From: Neurospora intermedia | Taxonomy: Eukaryota; Ascomycota; Sordariomycetes; Sordariales; Sordariaceae | Reading direction: 5' to 3' | DNA: 64,000 bases | Assembly: GCA_037102815.1 (NCBI GenBank) | Contig: BTPP01000004.1 | Location: forward strand, 2,852,001 to 2,916,000 | Part shown: one piece after another, positions 58,401-64,000 of the stretch | Numbering within the stretch: the stretch's first letter is position 1 | How the letters are laid out: each line of letters begins with the position of its first letter | The notes under the pieces: model-generated | The model's input: the letters and a program-made list of their open reading frames with translations, nothing else | Database searches by the model: none | What the model was told of the DNA's origin: nothing | Program-made: the position numbers and the translations under genes

Positions 58401-61044
58401 TTTCTATCAGGTTCGAGAAAAACTTGACAGCGGAAGAAAGGAAGTCGAAGCGCTCAGACAGCATGTCAAGGTTTCCGGTAATCCTCGACAGCCGTCCAGC
58501 TCTTGTCTCGCCATTGATGAGGGCAGTTCTAGACATGTAAGCCCAAACCCTGCCTGGGCACACAGGCAGTGCGGCATCAAGGAACTGTAAGCAGGCTGCC
58601 AAAACCGCCGTTCTGGGGCCATCAACGTTGACAAGATCGTCTTGAATGATGGTGTCCATAAGGTCACAAACAACCGACAGGATGTCTTTGGTGTGTGGTA
58701 GCGCTCTGCTCGCCTCTTTCAAGACTGCCATGCCAGCCTCGGAGCCAGCCCTCGAAACGGTCACGGCAGTCCTGAGAGTCTCGACTCGGACAACGGTTGC
58801 CAAAAGTAGCACCGATTCCGCCACCTCGTCAGCACTAAGTCCTGGAAGTGCACTGCTGTATGCATCAGCCTTCAAAGACACCTCGAGACGCTTGCCCAGG
58901 AGGGCCAGGGCCGAGTGCTCGTATTCCAGTATGGCTATCCTCTCGCTGTCCGAGACGAAACGCCCAACAGTGCCGGCAGGAATGGTGAACTTTTCCTCCT
59001 TTTCGGGGCGCCTCCTGGTAACCTTGGAGGTATCGAAGAGATCAAGGTCGCCAATCAACTGGAAGGAGTTGATGTTCTCATCCTCGAAGATGAGTTCGTA
59101 ATTGACCCAGTCAGGGCTCCATTCCAGAGTCAAGGTGGGAGACTTGAGGAGCAGACCGATCACCCACTCGGAGTTTTCGCTGTCTGCGAGGAGGCCCGTC
59201 AACAGAGCCCGAGTGAATGAGACGAAGGGCAGGAATTCGTAAGGGTAACGGCTGCGAGCCTGCAAGAGATAGTTCTCCTTGAGCTCGTCATCCCGAAGCA
59301 TGACAGAATCAACTTCCTGGTTTGGGGACAGTGCATTCTTGGGAGAAATATCCCAGTACTGCCTCCCTCCGGACAGTACGGTAAGGAGGCAGGAAACGGT
59401 ATCATTTTGGTACCCCACGATAGGGAAGCTCTTTTTGAGAACTTCGAGGAAAACGGCCCGCGCGCGCGCTCCTAACAAGGAAGAGAAGGCGGCGAGCTGA
59501 CTGTGGCCAAGGCAGGCTGCCATTTCTGACATGACTTCGTATACCTGGCCACGAGCGGTGGCCGCAAAGGCGAGCGTCTCAACCAACTGGTTATCCCGCT
59601 CAAGGGCCTGCGAGGTCAGGAACAGATCATATGGCGACCTTTCGATAGACACAATGCTTCCCGCCGAGTTCCTACGCTCGCTGGGGTTTGGCTGAATCTC
59701 CAATTCGAAACTGGCTTGAGCGCGAGCATTTTGAGCAACATCCCGTCGTTCGACGCGTTCCTGGTAGCCAATAAACATCTCCTGCAGAATCAAGGACCAT
59801 GCCAAGATGACGGGGCTCGCAGTTGGCGAACCGGCATTTGCGGCGTTGGTCACAGCGGTATGGATTATGGTTAGAAGCTCGGACGATGCTAGATAGGGCT
59901 CTTCGAAGTCCAACAAGTCGATGTCTTGGCTCAAGTACAGGAGTGATCGGTTGAGGTTGATGAGTCTGAGCGAGATCACGCATACCAAGCTCTTTAAAGG
60001 CATGGCAAGCTCGGAAACAAGGTCGTATCCGCTGCTGATGCCGTCCAAAAACTCGTAGGTGTTCATGATCTGGTACCACTGGGTTATTATCTCCGGGGTA
60101 GTAAACACGGGGCCCGAGAGGTCGAGAATCTGGAAAGAGACCGTCATGGCATGGATAGCCTCGGTGAGAGCCGTCCTGGTCCAGTCAATGTTGATCTGCT
60201 CGGTAAGAAGACGTTCTTCCACGTTTGCCGGGCCGGTCTGCGCGCTCTTGATGGCATCTTCGAGAAGGGTGAAGTAACGTGGTACAAGGGCCTCGAACAA
60301 GCTGATGTTGATTTCGGAGTGGTCGTCGAACTCATCATATCCGAATGCCTCCTTCACAATCTCCCGCCGCAAGTTATGCGTCTCCTGGTTCAGGATGGCA
60401 GCACTCGAGTGCAGCATGAAGGTTACGAGTGACTCGGCGGAGCTCACGAAGGACCGGCGTTCGGAGAGATAGTGGGCCAGAATTCGCTGGCGGCGGCTGG
60501 CATCCTTCTCAAACTCGGCCCATGTGGTTTCGGCGTCGGCAACGGTGGAGAGGTTGAGGAGGGCAAGAATGTTGGAAGTTTGCGCATCACTGACTCCGGC
60601 AGCTTCTTGAATATTGTCAATATCCTGGGTAGAGAGAGGGCCGACGAGGTGGGCTTGTGGGCGCGACTGAAACTCGACTACGACGATGCGCAGGGCGGCA
60701 ACTTCGCTAATGTTGACATTGGTGCTGAGCCATATGGCGTCGTCCTTGATGGTCTTGATATTGAATCGCTCGTTGGGGGTCTGGGTCACGTTGATGGCGG
60801 CGGTCTTGGTCTCGAAGTCGGCTTTCGTCTTGGAGGTCGGAGGTTCGAAGGTTTTGGAGGGGTTCTTGAGCAGGTGCTGGACGTAGGCATCCTTTAGAAA
60901 GGAAGAGACGGCATTGCTGGTGATGCGATCGCCCTGTTGGTCGGCAAGAGCAGAAGCGACAAGCTTCCAGGACAGTATTATATTCTTGCCGGTCAAACAC
61001 TCCTCCAGCGGAGGGAAATATGTCTTATCGGTCAAGGAGGCCAT
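55413..61044 (-). CDS. nup188: Inner-ring nucleoporin Nup188
   Basis: Two exons on the minus strand, 61044-56914 and 56858-55413 (1858 aa), with donor GTAAGT and acceptor TCAAG. The N-terminus (L-T-D-K-T-Y-F-P-P-L-E-E-C-L-T-G-K) and the segment L-S-T-Q-D-I-D-N-I-Q-E-A-A-G-V match what I recall of the Chaetomium thermophilum Nup188 N-terminal domain. The large size and all-helical, leucine-rich composition fit a superhelical scaffold nucleoporin. It is distinguished from the related Nup192/205 by this N-terminus. Nup188 binds Nic96 (Nup93) in the inner ring of the nuclear pore and influences passage of membrane proteins. No FG repeats are present, as expected. An acidic C-terminus ends in E-E-G-A. 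Confidence 0.92.
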
Positions 61045-62422
61045 TGGTGATGAGGGTCTCCATCAGCGGCCGGGGCCAAATTTGGGAGAATGGGTATTGG
61101 TGGGAAAAGGATCCCTCGAGAAGCGGTGCTGTCGTCGGGGTCGCCGTCGTCGTTGTTGTGGTCGTCGGGTATCTCTGGTCGACGTTCGACGAAATAGGAC
61201 AGGACGATGATGTATGAAGAGAAACGAACTGTCGACCGGACGGGGAAAGCTACTGTAGAGCTTTGATTCAGACCCGACTCTCTGTCATATGCCGGCTGCT
61301 ACTCTGTGTGTGGTGGAAGAGGATGTTGACAGGAGTGTTAGGTTGTGATGTAAATATTTTGGGCGGATTCGAGATTCCGTTGGTTGGTTGGTAGGTTCCT
61401 TTGCTTGGCTGCTCTGCTGTAGTATTTGCTTGACGCGCTTTCCTTCACTGACTGACGCGGCTGGCAATGGTGGTGTTGTGTGCAGGGCAGTGTGCAGGGC
61501 ACCTGTGAGCAGCAGCAGCAGCGCAGGAGCTTCAACGCTTTTCCCGCCAAAGTGGAAGAATCGGGCGGCCAGAACCACCCGACGCGTGGAACCAAAGAAT
61601 TCCCACTGTGTTTTTTTGCGACAGAGCGGGAGCACCTGGCACTGCAATCCCGTCGGCAGTGAGTGTGCCAAGAATTTCCACTTTTGGTGGGACCTCTCTG
61701 TCCGATAAGAGATAAGGGATTTCAATGTTTCAAAACGGAACATTTAGAACAACACCGCGCGGTTTGAACGGGATGACGGCCGACGCTTGGGCCCTCTTTT
61801 TTCTTTCTTTCTACAGTGTTCTTGATACAAGTTCGCAAAACGGGAGCTGGAGGCAAGGGAACTGTGAAGCTCACTTACAAAGGTCGTAGACGAACATCTG
61901 CTTTCTTATTCATGTCAATTTCGGGAAGCCATTGAGCCATTGAGAGCCACTTGCATCCGGCATTGAGAGGTGATTTGTAAACGGTTGTTCTAGCGCCACT
62001 CCTTGGTCGCATCTCTCATTGATGGAATTTACATACATTGTATAATACACAGCTCAAAGTAACTCACGCCTAAACATTGAACAAAGTGCAAGTGACTCAC
62101 TCACAAAAGACACCTTGCGCAAGCACTTGTGAATCGCTTCAGGCTCAGATAAACTGGTACGTATCAGTATAGACTCGTCATTTTGACTTCTTCACAACAA
62201 ATAGAGTCTTTGTATTCATGGAGGAGTGATACTTATATTACCTATCAACAACTAGTTCTTGGTAGTGCTACTTCAGTTACTGCATCCGAGGTCGGGCGTC
62301 TTGGGGTTCATTCGTGTTTTGTTTGGTAATTACACTCGAGCATTTACACCACAGCTGCTGCACCTCGGACTCCTTCAGGAACACCCTCAATACTGTACGG
62401 CACTCCCACAAATCCAATCACA
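61045..62422. promoter_or_regulatory. Divergent promoter region, nup188 / trp-1
   Basis: A 1.38-kb interval between divergent start codons. The trp-1 side contains a perfect TGACTCA (62093-62099). A run of CAG/CAGCAG units lies near 61506-61523. No gene is visible. Confidence 0.55.
62093..62099. promoter_or_regulatory. CPC1/Gcn4-type response element upstream of trp-1
   Basis: A palindromic TGACTCA lies 324 bp upstream of the trp-1 ATG. This is the recognition sequence of the cross-pathway-control activator CPC1, known to induce amino-acid biosynthetic genes of Neurospora on starvation. trp-1 belongs to that regulon, which makes function likely, though position alone does not prove it. Confidence 0.6.
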
Positions 62423-64000
62423 ATGTCGTCCTCCTCAGTCGTCGACCACTCTCCCCACGATTCCGCTCCTTCGCCCCTGGTGCCAACCGCCTCCAACCTC
62501 ATCCTCATCGACAACTATGATTCCTTTACCTGGAACGTCTACCAGTACCTCGTCCTCGAGGGCGCCAAGGTGACCGTCTTCCGCAACGACCAGATCACCA
62601 TCGACGAGCTCATCGCAAAGAACCCCACTCAGCTTGTCATCAGCCCTGGGCCCGGTCATCCCGGCACCGACTCCGGTATTTCGCGCGATGCCATCAGGCA
62701 CTTCGCCGGCAAGATCCCCATCTTTGGCGTGTGCATGGGCCAGCAGTGCATCTTTGACGTCTATGGCGGCGACGTGTGCTTCGCCGGTGAGATTCTGCAC
62801 GGAAAGACCTCTCCTCTACGCCACGACGGCAAGGGCGCATATGCCGGTCTATCTCAGGATCTGCCAGTGACGAGATATCACTCTCTTGCCGGTACTCATG
62901 TCACCCTTCCCGAGTGCTTGGAGGTTACCTCTTGGATTGCCAAGGAGGATGGTTCCAAGGGTGTCATTATGGGTGTCCGCCACAAGGAGTACACTATTGA
63001 GGGTGTTCAGTTCCACCCGGAAAGTATTCTGTCTGCCGAGGGTCGTGGCATGTTCCGGAACTTCCTTCACATGCAGGGAGGCACTTGGGCCGAGAACGAG
63101 AGACTGCAAAAGGCCACCCAGGCACAGGCCGCCAACACAAAGTCCGACGCTTCCACGCCCAAGAAGAGCAACATCCTCCAAAAGATTTACGCCCACCGCA
63201 AGGCTGCTGTGGATGCTCAGAAGCAGATTCCTTCCCTGAGACCTTCTGACCTCCAAGCCGCTTATAACCTGAGCATCGCCCCTCCTCAAATCTCTCTTGT
63301 CGACCGTCTTCGCAATTCCCCCTTCGATGTCGCCCTTTGTGCCGAGATCAAGAGGGCATCTCCCTCCAAGGGTGTCTTTGCGCTTGATATCGACGCCCCG
63401 TCGCAAGCTCGCAAGTATGCGCTTGCCGGCGCGAGTGTGATTTCGGTCCTGACCGAGCCAGAGTGGTTCAAGGGCAGCATCGATGACCTCCGGGCTGTCC
63501 GTCAGGTTCTCAACGGCATGCCCAACCGGCCCGCCGTTCTCCGCAAGGAGTTCATCTTTGACGAGTACCAGATCCTCGAAGCCAGACTCGCCGGTGCCGA
63601 TACCGTTCTCCTTATCGTCAAGATGCTCGAGTATGAGCTCCTCGAGCGCCTATACAAGTACTCCCTGTCTCTCGGCATGGAGCCCCTAGTCGAGGTCCAG
63701 AACACCGAGGAGATGGCCACGGCCATCAAGCTCGGCGCCAAGGTTATCGGCGTCAACAATCGCAACCTCGAGAGCTTCGAAGTCGATCTTGGCACTACCG
63801 GCCGTCTCCGTAGCATGGTCCCCAGCGACACCTTCCTCTGCGCTCTCAGCGGCATCAACACCCATCAGGATGTTCTTGACTGCAAGCGCGATGGTGTCAA
63901 CGGTATTCTTGTCGGCGAGGCCATCATGCGTGCCCCTGATGCCACTCAGTTCATCCGTGAGCTCTGCGCCGGCCTGACCGGCCCCGTGCCCAAGTCCGCC
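62423..64000 (+). CDS. trp-1: Trifunctional tryptophan protein, 5' part (anthranilate synthase II / IGPS / PRAI)
   Basis: No stop is reached: 526 codons are visible and the gene runs off the right edge, so no C-terminus is seen. Residues about 25-220 are a class I glutamine amidotransferase domain: catalytic Cys104 in F-G-V-C-M-G-Q-Q, and His198 and Glu200 in Q-F-H-P-E-S. It supplies ammonia to the partner anthranilate synthase subunit. After a Lys/Ala-rich linker ([10 protein letters not shown] at about 250), residues to 526 form indole-3-glycerol-phosphate synthase, a TIM barrel with [19 protein letters not shown] and N-N-R-N-L. The phosphoribosylanthranilate isomerase domain expected to follow lies beyond the window. 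The ATG context is AATCACAATGTC. Divergent from nup188; a CPC1-type site lies upstream. Confidence 0.98.
   Translation, partial: MSSSSVVDHSPHDSAPSPLVPTASNLILIDNYDSFTWNVYQYLVLEGAKVTVFRNDQITIDELIAKNPTQLVISPGPGHPGTDSGISRDAIRHFAGKIPIFGVCMGQQCIFDVYGGDVCFAGEILHGKTSPLRHDGKGAYAGLSQDLPVTRYHSLAGTHVTLPECLEVTSWIAKEDGSKGVIMGVRHKEYTIEGVQFHPESILSAEGRGMFRNFLHMQGGTWAENERLQKATQAQAANTKSDASTPKKSNILQKIYAHRKAAVDAQKQIPSLRPSDLQAAYNLSIAPPQISLVDRLRNSPFDVALCAEIKRASPSKGVFALDIDAPSQARKYALAGASVISVLTEPEWFKGSIDDLRAVRQVLNGMPNRPAVLRKEFIFDEYQILEARLAGADTVLLIVKMLEYELLERLYKYSLSLGMEPLVEVQNTEEMATAIKLGAKVIGVNNRNLESFEVDLGTTGRLRSMVPSDTFLCALSGINTHQDVLDCKRDGVNGILVGEAIMRAPDATQFIRELCAGLTGPVPKSA

Overview
The window is a piece of a filamentous ascomycete nuclear genome, almost certainly Neurospora (N. 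crassa or a close sister, Sordariales). The evidence is a truncated trp-1-type trifunctional tryptophan gene at the right edge, an Atg1 kinase that reconstructs to 968 residues, an arginine-catabolic ornithine aminotransferase gene, short introns with GTRNGT donors and CTRAC-like branch sites, and a U-box cyclophilin of the cyp-8/PPIL2 type. Base composition is roughly balanced, and no block looks like AT-rich RIP-mutated repeat. Species assignment rests on remembered family sequences, not on a search.

Fifteen protein-coding genes are supported, most of them spliced; exon junctions were worked out by hand from reading frame, splice sites and family conservation. Left part (1-24.2 kb, gene-dense): a possible Ty3/gypsy remnant, a Zn2Cys6 transcription factor, a U-box cyclophilin, a GOLD/seven-TM Golgi-type membrane protein, a mitochondrial NDUFAF7/MidA methyltransferase, a Use1-type ER SNARE, a BRCT-WGR protein without a PARP catalytic domain, a zeta-toxin-family P-loop kinase, an isocitrate-lyase/PEP-mutase-superfamily enzyme, and atg1. 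Middle part (24.2-32.4 kb): about 8 kb with no convincing gene, ending at a small secreted eight-cysteine protein. Next come GPI mannosyltransferase III, ornithine aminotransferase and a Dal5-like MFS permease (33.4-40.8 kb). Right part: 4.7 kb without a gene, a Sac7-type RhoGAP, about 5 kb without a gene, tim9, nup188, and the 5' two thirds of trp-1.

The genes are a normal eukaryotic mix, not a cluster. Functional links are limited to shared intergenic promoters (cyp-8/seven-TM gene, ndufaf7/use1, zeta-kinase/PEP-mutase, gpi10/ota, nup188/trp-1) and to candidate amino-acid-starvation (CPC1/Gcn4-type TGACTCA) sites upstream of both atg1 and trp-1.

The items most worth following up are the small secreted cysteine-rich protein missed by simple ORF calling, the BRCT-WGR protein next to a zeta-type kinase, a stop-free 54-nt intron in ota, the bZIP-site cluster in the long atg1 leader, and a 29-bp tandem duplication upstream of ota. 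I found no convincing multi-gene novel system, no CRISPR array, no rRNA and no tRNA gene that I could support.
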